From the NCBI GenBank assembly GCA_016125585.1, contig WGLL01000002.1, positions 1 to 64,000 of the forward strand: DNA of 64,000 bases, given 5' to 3'. This stretch comes from Caulobacter sp. GTDB lineage: Bacteria; Pseudomonadota; Alphaproteobacteria; Caulobacterales; Caulobacteraceae. Every line of letters starts with the position of its first letter. The stretch's first letter is position 1. The notes under the pieces were generated by a model. It did not search any database. It had not been told where the DNA came from and saw nothing but the letters and a program-made list of their open reading frames with translations. Positions 34,000-42,830 of this stretch are shown here, piece by piece. Position numbers and translations under genes: made by a program.

Positions 34000-35766
34000 A
34001 TGTCAGGGACGCCTTCACTCACCGCGACCGACGCCAGCGACCGCTTCGGGCTGGCGACCGTGATCGCCACCCGCCGCAAGCACATGCCGGTGCGGCTGAT
34101 GACCGCCGCCGGCGTGGCGCTCGCCCTGCAGCTGACCTTCGGCTGGAGCTGGGCCTGGCTGTGGGCCATCGCCTACGGCCTGTCGCAGGTCATCGACCAT
34201 CTCAGCGGCAAGGCCCTGATCCGCCGGCCGATCACCTCCCCCTTCCAGGCCGCCCGCGCGGCCCTGATCACCTTCGTGCCCTCCAGCGTCGTGTTCGGCG
34301 CCCTGGCGCCGGCCCTTTGGCAGGGCGTGGAGCGCTACGGCCCGGCCCTGGCGATGGTCGTCATCGCCACCGCCATGACCAATCTGATCGCCATCTGCCG
34401 GGGGTCGCGCATCGCCTTCGCCGCCGGTTGCGTGCCCTACGGGCTGTATCTGCTGATCCTGCCGCTGATGGACCTGAACACCACCACGGGACCGGTGCTG
34501 TCGACGATGATGATCGCCGTGGGGCTGGTGATGCTGAACGTCATCGGCGCCTGGCTGACCACCGAGGAGGCCCGCAAGGCCCAGGACGACGCCCGCGAGG
34601 AGGCCGAGACCCGCCGCCGGGAGGCCGAGGACGCCGTCGCCGCCAAGAGCGCCTATGTGGCGATGATCAGCCACGAGCTGCGGACCCCGATCAGCGCCAT
34701 CCTGGCCGGCGCCGCCGAGACCGAACGGGCGGGCCACCCGCAGGGCCGGCTGATCGCCGAGGCCGGCCGGATGATGACCACCCTGCTGGACGACATGCTC
34801 GACCTCTCCAAGCTGGAAGCCGGCCGGATGAGCGTCGAGGCCATCGACTTCGACCTGCGCCAGACGGTGCTGGACGCGGTCCGCGCCTGGCGGCCCCAGG
34901 CCCGGGCGAAGGGCCTGAAGATGCGCATCACCGGCGCGAGGTCCCTGCCCGGCTGGGTCAACGGCGATCCGACCCGCATCCGCCAGGTGATCAACAACCT
35001 GATGTCCAACGCCCTGAAGTTCACCAGCCAGGGCGAGGTGGTCCTGCGGCTGAGCGGTTCGCCGGCGTCCGGCGAGAGCCCGGCGAGCCGCCACGCCATC
35101 ACCATCGCCGTCGATGACACCGGCCCCGGCATGACCCCCGAGCAGCTGTCACGGCTGTTCCTGCCCTTCGAGCAGCTGGGGGCCCAGACCGCCCGCAACC
35201 ACGGCGGCACCGGGCTGGGCCTGATGATCAGCCGCCAGCTGGCCCGGATGATGGGCGGCGACGTCGGCGTCACCAGCGCGCCGGGCGAGGGCGCCGTCTT
35301 CACCCTGACCCTGACCCTGCCGGCCGCCGTCGCCCCGGCCGCCGCCCAGGCGCCCCAGGCGGTGGAGGCCCGGGTGATGGTCGTCGACGACCATGCGGTC
35401 AACCGCCAGGCCATCGGCCTGGTGCTTGCTCCGCTGGGCATCGTTCCAGACACCGCCGGCTCGGCCGAGGAGGCCCTGGAGCGGCTGGCGCTGGAGCGGT
35501 TCGACGTCATTCTGATGGACGTCTACATGCCCGACATGGACGGCCGCGAGGCGACCCGCCAGTTGCGCGCCATGCGCGGCCCCAACCAGCGGACCCCGGT
35601 CATCGCCATCACCGCCTCGGCGACGGCGCGGGACTGGGAGGCCTGCCTGGCCGCCGGGATGAGCGGCCACGTCGCCAAGCCGATCGATCCGGCCCAGCTT
35701 TACGCGGCCCTGGAATCGGCCCTGAGCAATCCGGTCATCGATGGCGAAGAACTGGCGGTGGCCTGA
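34000..35766 (+). CDS. Membrane hybrid histidine kinase with intact receiver
   Basis: 588 residues. The N-terminal membrane region has about five to six helices (LTFGWSWAWLWAIAYGLSQV, ALITFVPSSVVFGALAPALW, LAMVVIATAMTNLIAIC, AGCVPYGLYLLILPLM, MMIAVGLVMLNVIGAWL). A short coiled coil follows. HisKA carries His225 (ISHELRTPISAIL); the HATPase has VINNLMSNALKFT, DDTGPGMTPEQL and GTGLGLMISRQLARMMGG. The C-terminal receiver has phosphoacceptor Asp507 (ILMDVYMPDMDG) and AKPIDP. It needs a separate histidine phosphotransferase. Upstream a TTAACC (33935-33940) and a GAGTC (33967-33971) are present. Signal unknown. Confidence 0.92.
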   Translation: MSGTPSLTATDASDRFGLATVIATRRKHMPVRLMTAAGVALALQLTFGWSWAWLWAIAYGLSQVIDHLSGKALIRRPITSPFQAARAALITFVPSSVVFGALAPALWQGVERYGPALAMVVIATAMTNLIAICRGSRIAFAAGCVPYGLYLLILPLMDLNTTTGPVLSTMMIAVGLVMLNVIGAWLTTEEARKAQDDAREEAETRRREAEDAVAAKSAYVAMISHELRTPISAILAGAAETERAGHPQGRLIAEAGRMMTTLLDDMLDLSKLEAGRMSVEAIDFDLRQTVLDAVRAWRPQARAKGLKMRITGARSLPGWVNGDPTRIRQVINNLMSNALKFTSQGEVVLRLSGSPASGESPASRHAITIAVDDTGPGMTPEQLSRLFLPFEQLGAQTARNHGGTGLGLMISRQLARMMGGDVGVTSAPGEGAVFTLTLTLPAAVAPAAAQAPQAVEARVMVVDDHAVNRQAIGLVLAPLGIVPDTAGSAEEALERLALERFDVILMDVYMPDMDGREATRQLRAMRGPNQRTPVIAITASATARDWEACLAAGMSGHVAKPIDPAQLYAALESALSNPVIDGEELAVA

Positions 35767-35785
35767 AATCCCAAGATTTCCGGCC
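35760..35785 (+). terminator. Hairpin over the hybrid kinase stop
   Basis: GGCC-T-GAAATC-CCAA-GATTTC-C-GGCC spans the stop codon. A strong stem without an immediate T-run; a T-rich stretch (CGTTTTTCTTTG) begins about 25 bases later. 35786-36002 otherwise contains nothing I can identify. Confidence 0.45.
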
Positions 35786-36002
35786 ATCGGCTGTCCGGCT
35801 CAAAACGTTTTTCTTTGAATTCAAACCCTTAGAGCCTCCCGCCAAACGATCGCCGGTGAGGCTGTGATACGGCCTGGATGAGCCGCCGGTAAGGTCACCA
35901 TCAGGCCTGGGTGAGGGGCCCATGCGCAGTCGGCAAGGCCGATGTCAGCCTGCCGTCCGCGCCGGGCTGTCGAAGCGGGCGGCCATTATCTCATGGCCGG
36001 CG

Positions 36003-36431
36003 TCAGGGTCGAAACAGGGGACGCTCGGCCAGCAGGGCGGAGAGGCGCCCGGACAGCGCGGCCTGGTCGCGGATCTGGCATTCCCACAGGGTCTCGACCC
36101 GCCAGCCGGCGGTTTCGAGCGCCGCGCGGCTGGCTTCGTCCCGCGCCCGGTTGCGGGCGACCTTGGCCAGCCAGTAGTCGCGGTTGGCCTTGGGCACGCG
36201 CGAACCCCGCGGGCAATCATGACCGTGCCAGAAGCAGCCGTGGACGAAGATCGCCAGCCGCCGCCCCGGCAGGACAATGTCCGGCTTGCCGGGCAGGTCC
36301 CTGCGATGCAGGCGATAGCGGGCGCCGAGCGTGGTCAGGGCCTTGCGGACCTTCAGCTCCGGGGCGGTGTCGCGGGATTTCACCCGGCGCATGACCGCCG
36401 AGCGTTTCTCCGGGCTGAAGACGTCGGTCAT
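36003..36431 (-). CDS. vsr: Very short patch repair endonuclease (Vsr)
   Basis: Nicks DNA 5' of T in T:G mismatches arising by deamination of 5-methylcytosine. 142 residues: SPEKRSAVMRRVKSRDTAPEL, LPGKPDIVLPGRRLAIFVHGCFWHGHDC. Asp51, His64 and His69 fall at the same numbers as the catalytic residues of E. coli Vsr. Zinc-site-like Cys66 and Cys73 are present. Its natural partner, a C5-cytosine methyltransferase, lies 1.4 kb away on the same strand, with cysK between. Its ribosome binding site (GGAGGAGG) lies inside the adjoining repeat arm. Confidence 0.93.
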   Translation of the reverse strand: MTDVFSPEKRSAVMRRVKSRDTAPELKVRKALTTLGARYRLHRRDLPGKPDIVLPGRRLAIFVHGCFWHGHDCPRGSRVPKANRDYWLAKVARNRARDEASRAALETAGWRVETLWECQIRDQAALSGRLSALLAERPLFRP

Positions 36432-36437
36432 GAGCCG

Positions 36438-36645
36438 TCCTCCTCCGGGTAAAGCCCGGGGGAGGGGGACCGCCGGGCCGGCTTCGGGCCGGCGGTGGAG
36501 GGGGCTGCGCCGGCTTTGGGGATCAGCGCCCGTTCTGGCGCTGTCGAAGGGATCAGGGACATGATTGCTGACATCGGCGCCGCCCCCTCCACCCCCGCCT
36601 GGCGGCGGCGGTCCCCCTCCCCCACGGCGGCGCCGTGGAGGAGGA
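36438..36645. repeat. Inverted pair of ~70-base GC-rich repeat units
   Basis: Arms 36438-36510 and 36577-36645 are imperfect reverse complements. Conserved blocks are TCCTCCTCC, GGGGGAGGGGGACCGCC and GGTGGAGGGGGC. Between them two hairpins differ in sequence in the two arms: CGGG-TAAAG-CCCG versus ACGGC-GCC-GCCGT (first position), and GCCGG-type versus GCC-type stems (second position). It fills the gap between vsr and cysK. Confidence 0.75.
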
Positions 36646-36651
36646 TGGGGT

Positions 36652-37629
36652 TCAAAGGCCCTCGAACAGGGCCGTCGACAGGTAGCGTTCGGCGAAGCTG
36701 GGGATGATGGCGACGATCAGTTTGCCTTCGTAGTCGGGGCGGCTGGCCAGTTCGAAGGCGGCGGTGAGGGCGGCGCCGGAGGAGATGCCGACCGGCAGGC
36801 CTTCGACCGAGGCGGCCTTGCGGGCCATGGCGAAGGCGTCGTCGTTGCTGACCTGGACGATGTCGTCGATGACCCCGCGATCAAGGATGCCGGGCACAAA
36901 GCCGGCCCCGATGCCCTGGATCTTGTGCGGACCCGGCTGGCCGCCGGAGAGGACGGCGGAGTTTTCCGGCTCGACCGCGACCATGCGCAGCGACGGCTTG
37001 CGGGGCTTCAGCACATGGCCGACGCCGGAGATGGTGCCGCCGGTGCCGACCCCGGAGACCACCGCGTCGACGCGGCCCTCGGTGTCGTTCCAGATTTCCT
37101 CGGCGGTGGAGATCTCGTGGATGCGGGGATTGGCGGCGTTCTCGAACTGCTGCGGCATCACCGAGCCGGGAATTTCCTCAAGCAGCTCCTGGGCCCGGGC
37201 CACGGCGCCGCGCATGCCGCGTTCGGCCGGGGTCAGGTCGAGGGTCGCGCCCAGCAACAGCAGCATCTTGCGCCGTTCCATCGACATGCTTTCGGGCATG
37301 ACCAGGATCAGCTTGTAGCCCTTGGCGGCGGCGACGAAGGCCAGGGCGATGCCGGTGTTGCCGCTGGTCGGCTCGACGATGGTGTCGCCGGGCTTCAGTT
37401 TGCCCTCGAATTCCAGCTGCTCGATCATCGCCACCCCGATGCGGTCCTTCACCGAACTGAGCGGGTTGAAGAACTCGAGCTTGGCGACAACCTCGCCCTT
37501 CGGCTTCAGCTCGGCCGACAGGCGCGGCAGGGCGACGATGGGGGTATCGCCGATCAGGTCGAGCACGGAATTGAAGATCTTGCCCCGGCCCTTGCGGGCG
37601 TAGCGGCTGGCGTCGAAGGCTTGGGTCAT
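36652..37629 (-). CDS. cysK: Cysteine synthase A
   Basis: PLP enzyme making L-cysteine from O-acetylserine and sulfide. 325 residues: GDTPIVALPRLS, the PLP-lysine motif KLEFFNPLSSVKDRIGVAMIE, substrate loop EPTSGNTGIAL, phosphate loop SGVGTGGTISGVG, and GISSGAAL near the end. Slightly longer than usual at the N-terminus (MTQAFDASRYARKGRGKIF). It separates vsr from the cytosine methyltransferase, all on the minus strand; that placement is probably accidental. Confidence 0.95.
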   Translation of the reverse strand: MTQAFDASRYARKGRGKIFNSVLDLIGDTPIVALPRLSAELKPKGEVVAKLEFFNPLSSVKDRIGVAMIEQLEFEGKLKPGDTIVEPTSGNTGIALAFVAAAKGYKLILVMPESMSMERRKMLLLLGATLDLTPAERGMRGAVARAQELLEEIPGSVMPQQFENAANPRIHEISTAEEIWNDTEGRVDAVVSGVGTGGTISGVGHVLKPRKPSLRMVAVEPENSAVLSGGQPGPHKIQGIGAGFVPGILDRGVIDDIVQVSNDDAFAMARKAASVEGLPVGISSGAALTAAFELASRPDYEGKLIVAIIPSFAERYLSTALFEGL

Positions 37630-37811
37630 CGCGGTCTCGCGGACTGGAGGAATCTGGGGGAGCCGGAAGCCCGGAGGGCGGGCGCCGGTTGTCCCGGTCT
37701 GGATTGTCTGGGGGGCAGTTTAACCGCCTGGAGGCCGGCGGCGTCGAGAGAATTTCTGGGGGGCGGTGAAGGCCTGATCGGGGCGGGTGGGGGGTGCGGG
37801 TCCTGATCCCG

Positions 37812-38933
37812 TCAGGCCGCCGCCCGGACGCCGGGACGCAGCAGCGGTTCGAGCAGGCGGTCGGCCAGCCAACGCACCACGGGGACGCAAACCCCGTCGC
37901 CACAAACATGCAGGCTGCCTGTTTGTGCTTTGGGGAGCTGATAGTCGTCGGCAAGGCCCATCAGCCGGGCGGCTTCCCGTCCGGTCAGGAACCGGGACCG
38001 GACCGCGTCCCCGTCGGCGACGACCAGCATCTGGCGGGACGAGCCGCCTCTTGGCGTGCGCAGGCAGCCGGCGACGCCGTCCAGCCGAAGCTCGGCCATC
38101 GGCACCCCCTTGCGGGTGCGGCGGAAGACCGGGGCGACGACACGGCCGCCGGACGCGGCGGCGGCCAGCCGCCGGCGATGCAGCGGCGACATCTGCTCCA
38201 GCAGTCGCGTGGTCTCGGCCTCGCTGCGCCAGCGGACCGCAGCGTCGGGCTCGAGGAGATCGACAAGGCTGCTGTTGCGCGCCGGGGGCGCGGGCAGGCG
38301 CCAGTCGATCCAGGCGGCGGCCAGATCGGCGGGCAGGCGATCGCGCGCCGCCGTCACCGCCGGCGTGCGCCCGACTCCGTCACCGGTCAGTTCCGGAGGG
38401 ACGGCCTCCCGCGTCGCAATGACAAACACCCGGGGACGGGACTGGGGCACAAAGGCGGACGCATCGATCTCCAGGGCGCCGAAGCGATAGCCCTGATCGG
38501 CCAGGGCGCGGCACAGGGCGGTGAAATCCTCGCCGCCGTGGGAGGTCAGCAGGCCGACGACATTCTCGATGACGACAGTTCGCGGCGCGCGGCCCTCTCC
38601 GTTGAGCGCCTGGATCAGCCGCCAGAAGCCGAAGAAGGCTCCGGACCGGCCGCCCTTCAGGCCGGCCCGACCGCCGGCGAGGCTGAAGTCCTGGCAGGGC
38701 GAGGAGGCCCAGCCGAGATCAGCGGTTCCGGGCAGCTGGTCCGGCGAAACCCGCCAGACATCGCCGTGGTGAAAGTGGTCCCCGGCGTCGGCGAAGTTGG
38801 CGCGGTAGGCCTCGGCCTTGAGCGCATCGAAATCATTGGCGAAGGCGCAGGACCACGCCGCCCCCAGGCCGAGCCGGGCCATGCCCCCGCCGGCGAAGAA
38901 TTCATAGAAACGGAGAGGGGCGTTTCGACTCAT
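37812..38933 (-). CDS. DNA (cytosine-5-)-methyltransferase
   Basis: Methylates the C5 of cytosine in a DNA motif. 373 residues: motif I FYEFFAGGGMARLGLG, motif IV GWASSPCQDFSLAG with catalytic Cys80, motif VI VVIENVVGLL (Glu123), motif VIII FVPQSRPRVFVIA, then a target-recognition region (~200-300) and motif X at LHVCGDGVCVPVVRWLADRLLEPLL. ATG 38933 is chosen; the frame extends upstream over a plus-strand gene. No restriction enzyme is adjacent, so it is probably an orphan methylase, with vsr nearby as the mismatch-repair partner. Target motif not predictable here. Confidence 0.93.
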   Translation of the reverse strand: MSRNAPLRFYEFFAGGGMARLGLGAAWSCAFANDFDALKAEAYRANFADAGDHFHHGDVWRVSPDQLPGTADLGWASSPCQDFSLAGGRAGLKGGRSGAFFGFWRLIQALNGEGRAPRTVVIENVVGLLTSHGGEDFTALCRALADQGYRFGALEIDASAFVPQSRPRVFVIATREAVPPELTGDGVGRTPAVTAARDRLPADLAAAWIDWRLPAPPARNSSLVDLLEPDAAVRWRSEAETTRLLEQMSPLHRRRLAAAASGGRVVAPVFRRTRKGVPMAELRLDGVAGCLRTPRGGSSRQMLVVADGDAVRSRFLTGREAARLMGLADDYQLPKAQTGSLHVCGDGVCVPVVRWLADRLLEPLLRPGVRAAA

Positions 38934-38990
38934 CGCGCATGAGTCTAACCTTCCTGCGACGGGCGGAAAGCCCGAACGGGAGACCACGTC

Positions 38991-39494
38991 ATGCGTCCAG
39001 TCGTCATCAGCCTGTTCGCCGCCACGGTGCTGGCCCTGGCCGCCTGCACCCCGGAGGCCCCCGGCGGCGGCGACGCCATGCCGCCGGCCGACGCCCCGGC
39101 CGGGACCGAGGTACTGCCGCCCCCCGGCGCGCCGGGCGAGCCGCAGCCGACCACCGCCACCGATCCCGCGGCGCCGTTCCGCGAGGACTTCGTGCTGATC
39201 GGGACCGAGCCCTTCTGGCGGCTGGACATCAAGGGCGGCGCCCTGTCCCTGACCCGGCCCGACGACCCGGCCGTGACCACCGGCAAGGCGATCCTGCAGG
39301 CCGCGTCCGGCGCCGCGACCTGGTCCGCCGTCGCCGGCGACAAGGCGATGACCGTGGCCCTGACCGCCAAGCGCTGTTCGGACGGGATGAGCGACCGGAC
39401 CTACCCCTATGTCGCCGAGGTCAAGCTGGGCGATCTGGTGCTCAAGGGCTGCGGGGTTTCGGCCAGCGAGTTCGCCAAGCTGCCGCCGCAGTAG
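38991..39494 (+). CDS. Lipoprotein of the COG3650 type
   Basis: 167 residues. Lipobox LAAC (MRPVVISLFAATVLALA-AC), a proline/alanine-rich spacer to ~60, then a beta-rich domain: DFVLIGTEPFWRLDIKGGALSLTRPDD ... CSDGMSDRTYPYVAEVKLGDLVLKGCG. The EPFWxL and MSDRxYPY patterns are typical of COG3650 periplasmic domains of unknown function. The two cysteines CSDGM and KGCG probably form a disulfide. It is divergent from the methyltransferase. Confidence 0.85.
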   Translation: MRPVVISLFAATVLALAACTPEAPGGGDAMPPADAPAGTEVLPPPGAPGEPQPTTATDPAAPFREDFVLIGTEPFWRLDIKGGALSLTRPDDPAVTTGKAILQAASGAATWSAVAGDKAMTVALTAKRCSDGMSDRTYPYVAEVKLGDLVLKGCGVSASEFAKLPPQ

Positions 39495-39508
39495 GGGCGG
39501 TATCTGGT

Positions 39509-39646
39509 TTGCGTGCTTCGACACGCGGCTTCGCCGCTACTCAGCATGACGTATGGGGGAATTGGCCCTGTTGCCCGGGTGTGACCCTCTCTCGTCATCC
39601 TGAGTAGCCCCGGCGCGACAGCAGAGGGGCGTGTCGAAGGACGCAA
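39509..39646. repeat. Inverted pair of TTCGACACG/CTCAG repeat units, copy A
   Basis: Arms 39509-39551 and 39593-39646. Each reads TTGCGTNCTTCGACACG, then a private hairpin, then CTACTCAGNATGACG. The hairpin is CGGC-TTC-GCCG in the left arm and a longer CCCC ... GGGG loop in the right arm. The pair lies between convergent genes (lipoprotein and FdhF-like), where it can also terminate transcription. The same family occurs at 45203-45322. Confidence 0.85.
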
Positions 39647-39717
39647 GGGCGGCGGCGGCCGGCAACACTTCTTTCCATCAGCTCCTGACGAATTCGGTGA
39701 CAGCAGACAGCAGAGCG

Positions 39718-41988
39718 TCACCCCGCCTTCGTCATCCTGACCGGCATCGACTTGTAGGCGGGGGTGCCGCTGCGCTGGTCGCGGTCCGACAGGGCCAGCA
39801 GGGGGTTGGCTTCGGGGTAGTAGGCGGCGAGGCAGCCGGCGGGGATGTCGCGGGCGATGACGGTGAAGCCGCGCAGGACCCGTTCGATTCCTTCGTCGAA
39901 AGCGCCCCGCAGATCGACGCGGTCGCCGTCGGCGAGGCCGCGCGCGGCCAGGTCGGCGATGTTGGCGAAGATCAGGTCGCGCCGGCCCTTCACCCCGCGA
40001 TAGCGGTCGTTCAGGCCATATATGGTGGTGTTGTACTGGTCGTGACTGCGCAGGGTGGTCAGGACCAGAACGTCGGAGTCGCCCCGGGCGGCGTCCTCGC
40101 TGGTTCCCACATCAAGGACATAGGGCAGGAAAGCCGCCCTGCCGTCGGGGGTGGCGAACACCCGCTCGCCGCTGGGAACAGGAAGGCGGAACCCGCCGGG
40201 GACGCGGATGCGGGCGTTGAAGCCCTCGAACTGGTTGGGGAAGACCTGTTCGATGCGGTCGCGGATACGGTCGTAGTCGGCGACCAGCCCCTGCCAGTCG
40301 ATAACGTCATCAGGACCAAACAGGGCGCGGCCGATGCCGGCGACGATCCACGGCTCCGACCGCAGGTGCGGCGAGGCGGGGGGATTGAGGCCGCGACTGG
40401 CGTGAACCATCGACATGCTGTCCTCGACCGTCACCGACTGACGACCGCCGGCCTGGACGTCGATCTCGGTGCGGCCAAGACAGGGCAGCAGCCAGGCCGA
40501 CTTGCAGGGCAGCAGATGGGTGCGGTTGAGCTTGGTGGCGATATTGACCGTCAGGTCCAGCCCCCGCACCGCCGGGAAGGTCTGGGCCGGGTCCGGCGCG
40601 GCGACGGCGAAGTTGCCGCCCAGGCAGATCAGGGCCCGGCTGTCGCCGGCCAGCATCGCCTCGATGGCCTCGGGAACGGTGTGGCCGTGGGCGGCGGGCG
40701 GGGTGAAGCCGAAGGTCCGTTCGATGGCGTCCAGCAGGGCCGGAGACGGCTTTTCGGTGACCCCGACGGTGCGGGCGCCCTGGACATTGGAATGGCCGCG
40801 CAGGGGGCAGATGCCGGCGCCGGGCCGACCGATCTGGCCGCGCAGCAACAGGAGATTGACCAGTTGCTGCACCAGACTGGAGGCGGAACGATGCTGGGTC
40901 AGGCCCATGCCGTAGCAGAGGATGGCGGCGCGGGACCGGGCGTAGATCGCCGCCGCCTCCTGAATCTGGTCGCGGGTCAGGCCGGAGCGGCGCTCGATAT
41001 CGGGCCAGCGGGCGGCCCGGGCCCGGGCGCGGACGGTCTCGAAGCCGCGGGTGTGTTCGGCGATGAAGGCGTGATCCAGGGCGTCCGCCTCGATGACCGC
41101 CTTCATCATCCCCAGCAGCACCGCCGCGTCGCCGCCGACCTTGAGCTGATAGTAGCGGGCGGCGATGTCGGTGGAGGAGAGGGTCGCCATCTCCACCGGA
41201 TCCTGCGGCGAGGCGAACTTTTCCAGCGCCCGCTCGCGCATCGGATTGAACACCAGGATGGTCGCCCCGCGCCGGGCCGCCTCGCGCAGGGTGGCCATCA
41301 TCCGGGGATGGTTGGTGCCGGGGTTGTGGCCGAAGGAGAGGATCAGGTCGGCGTCGTCGAAGTCGTCCAGGGTGACCGACCCCTTGCCCAGACCCAGTTG
41401 CTCGGCCAGGCCGACGCTGGTCGGTTCGTGGCACATGTTTGAGCAGTCGGGGAAGTTGTTGGTCCCGAAGCGGCGGCCCAGAAGCTGGAACAGGAAGGCC
41501 GCCTCGTTGGAGGCGCGGCCGGAGGCGTAGAACTCGGCGGCGTCGGCGTTCGGCAGGGCGCGCAGGGCCGCGGCAATGGCGGTCAGGGCCTCGTCCCAGG
41601 AGGCGCGGACGAAGCGATCCGTGGACGGATCATGACGCATGGGCTCGGTCAGACGGCCCAGGTCCTCAAGGGCGTGGTCGCTCCAGCGCCACAGCTCGGC
41701 GACGGTGTGGGCGCCGACGACCTCTGGGGTGGCGCGGCGACCGGTGGCCTCCCAGGCGACGGCCTTGGCCCCGTTCTCGCAGAATTCGAAGGAGGAGGTA
41801 TGCCGGGGATCGGGCCAGGCGCAGCCGGGGCAGTCGAAGCCGTCCGGCTGGTTGGCGGACAACAGGGTCCTGCCGCCCTCCACCACCGTGTACTGATCGG
41901 CCAGGGCGCCGGCCACGGCCTTCAGCGCGCCCCAGCCGCCGGCCGGGAGGGGATAGTCGCCGACGCCGGGGGTCTTGCGGCGGCTCAC
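39718..41988 (-). CDS. FdhF/YdeP-family molybdopterin oxidoreductase
   Basis: 756-residue molybdopterin (bis-MGD) enzyme of the formate-dehydrogenase-like YdeP branch. It lacks the usual [4Fe-4S] Cys cluster at the extreme N-terminus but has DGFDCPGCAWPDP. SGRASNEAAFLFQLL, NMCHEPTSVGL and FGHNPGTNHPRM follow, and the C-terminal dinucleotide-binding domain includes LVLTTLRSHDQYNTTIYGLNDRYRG. No in-frame TGA selenocysteine is needed. It overlaps fdhD by 4 bases. Electron-transfer partner subunits are absent. E. coli YdeP is linked to acid resistance, but the reaction is unknown. Confidence 0.9.
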   Translation of the reverse strand: MSRRKTPGVGDYPLPAGGWGALKAVAGALADQYTVVEGGRTLLSANQPDGFDCPGCAWPDPRHTSSFEFCENGAKAVAWEATGRRATPEVVGAHTVAELWRWSDHALEDLGRLTEPMRHDPSTDRFVRASWDEALTAIAAALRALPNADAAEFYASGRASNEAAFLFQLLGRRFGTNNFPDCSNMCHEPTSVGLAEQLGLGKGSVTLDDFDDADLILSFGHNPGTNHPRMMATLREAARRGATILVFNPMRERALEKFASPQDPVEMATLSSTDIAARYYQLKVGGDAAVLLGMMKAVIEADALDHAFIAEHTRGFETVRARARAARWPDIERRSGLTRDQIQEAAAIYARSRAAILCYGMGLTQHRSASSLVQQLVNLLLLRGQIGRPGAGICPLRGHSNVQGARTVGVTEKPSPALLDAIERTFGFTPPAAHGHTVPEAIEAMLAGDSRALICLGGNFAVAAPDPAQTFPAVRGLDLTVNIATKLNRTHLLPCKSAWLLPCLGRTEIDVQAGGRQSVTVEDSMSMVHASRGLNPPASPHLRSEPWIVAGIGRALFGPDDVIDWQGLVADYDRIRDRIEQVFPNQFEGFNARIRVPGGFRLPVPSGERVFATPDGRAAFLPYVLDVGTSEDAARGDSDVLVLTTLRSHDQYNTTIYGLNDRYRGVKGRRDLIFANIADLAARGLADGDRVDLRGAFDEGIERVLRGFTVIARDIPAGCLAAYYPEANPLLALSDRDQRSGTPAYKSMPVRMTKAG

Positions 41989-42788
41989 GGGGCCAGCCTT
42001 TCGCCGCCGGTGAAGACGGTGAAGCCGTCGGCCCGGGCCAGGGCGATGAGAGTCAGGTTGCTTTCCTCTGCCTTGCGCAGGGCCAGGGCCGTGGGGGCGG
42101 AAATGGCGGCGAGGATGGGGAAGCCGGCGACGGCGGCCTTTTCGACCATCTCGTAGCTGCAGCGGCTGGTCACCAGACAGAGGGGGGCGGCGACCCCGGC
42201 CCGGGCGGCGGCCCCGATCAGCTTGTCGAGGGCGTTGTGGCGGCCGACATCCTCGCGGACCAGCCGCAGGGTTCCGTCGGCGTCGGCGAGGGCGGCGGCG
42301 TGGGCGGCGCGGGTCAGGGCGCCGAGGGCCTGCTGGCCCTCAAGGGCGGCGAAGGCGCGGGCGATGGCGGCGCGGGGGAGACGGGGTCCGGCGGCCAGGG
42401 CCTGCAGCGGCCGCACGGCGGCGGCCAGGCGCTGCACCCCGCAGAGGCCGCAGGAGGATCGCCCCTCCATGGTCCGGGCCCGGGCCCTGGCCCGCCCGGC
42501 GCGGCCGCCGGCGGTGAGGCGGATATCGACCTGGACCCCCTCGGCCACGACCTCGACGGCGACGGCGGCGATCTGGTCGGCGGTGGCGATGCGCTCGGTC
42601 AGGGTGAAGCCGACCGCCAGGTCCTCGACATCGGCGGGGGTGGCCATCAGCACCGCATGGGGCCGGCCGTCATAGAGGATGCCGACAGGAGCCTCGTCGG
42701 CCAGGGCGCGCTCGATGGCGGTGTCGGTCCCGGCGTGTCGCCACTGGCGGGCCGGGTGGACTTCGGTGACGGGCGGAAGCGGAGACAT
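41985..42788 (-). CDS. fdhD: Formate dehydrogenase accessory sulfurtransferase FdhD
   Basis: Passes sulfur from IscS to the molybdenum cofactor of FdhF-type enzymes. 267 residues: the catalytic cysteine pair SSCGLCG, plus LRLVREDVGRHNALDKLIG and CLVTSRCSYEMVEKAAVAGFPILAAISAPTALA, all family signatures. Its stop overlaps the start of the molybdoenzyme (ATGA), so it is almost certainly dedicated to maturing that enzyme. Confidence 0.95.
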   Translation of the reverse strand: MSPLPPVTEVHPARQWRHAGTDTAIERALADEAPVGILYDGRPHAVLMATPADVEDLAVGFTLTERIATADQIAAVAVEVVAEGVQVDIRLTAGGRAGRARARARTMEGRSSCGLCGVQRLAAAVRPLQALAAGPRLPRAAIARAFAALEGQQALGALTRAAHAAALADADGTLRLVREDVGRHNALDKLIGAAARAGVAAPLCLVTSRCSYEMVEKAAVAGFPILAAISAPTALALRKAEESNLTLIALARADGFTVFTGGERLAP

Positions 42789-42830
42789 GGCGTGAGGTTA
42801 CGCCTGTGGAAGGCGGAGGCAATCTCTTGT

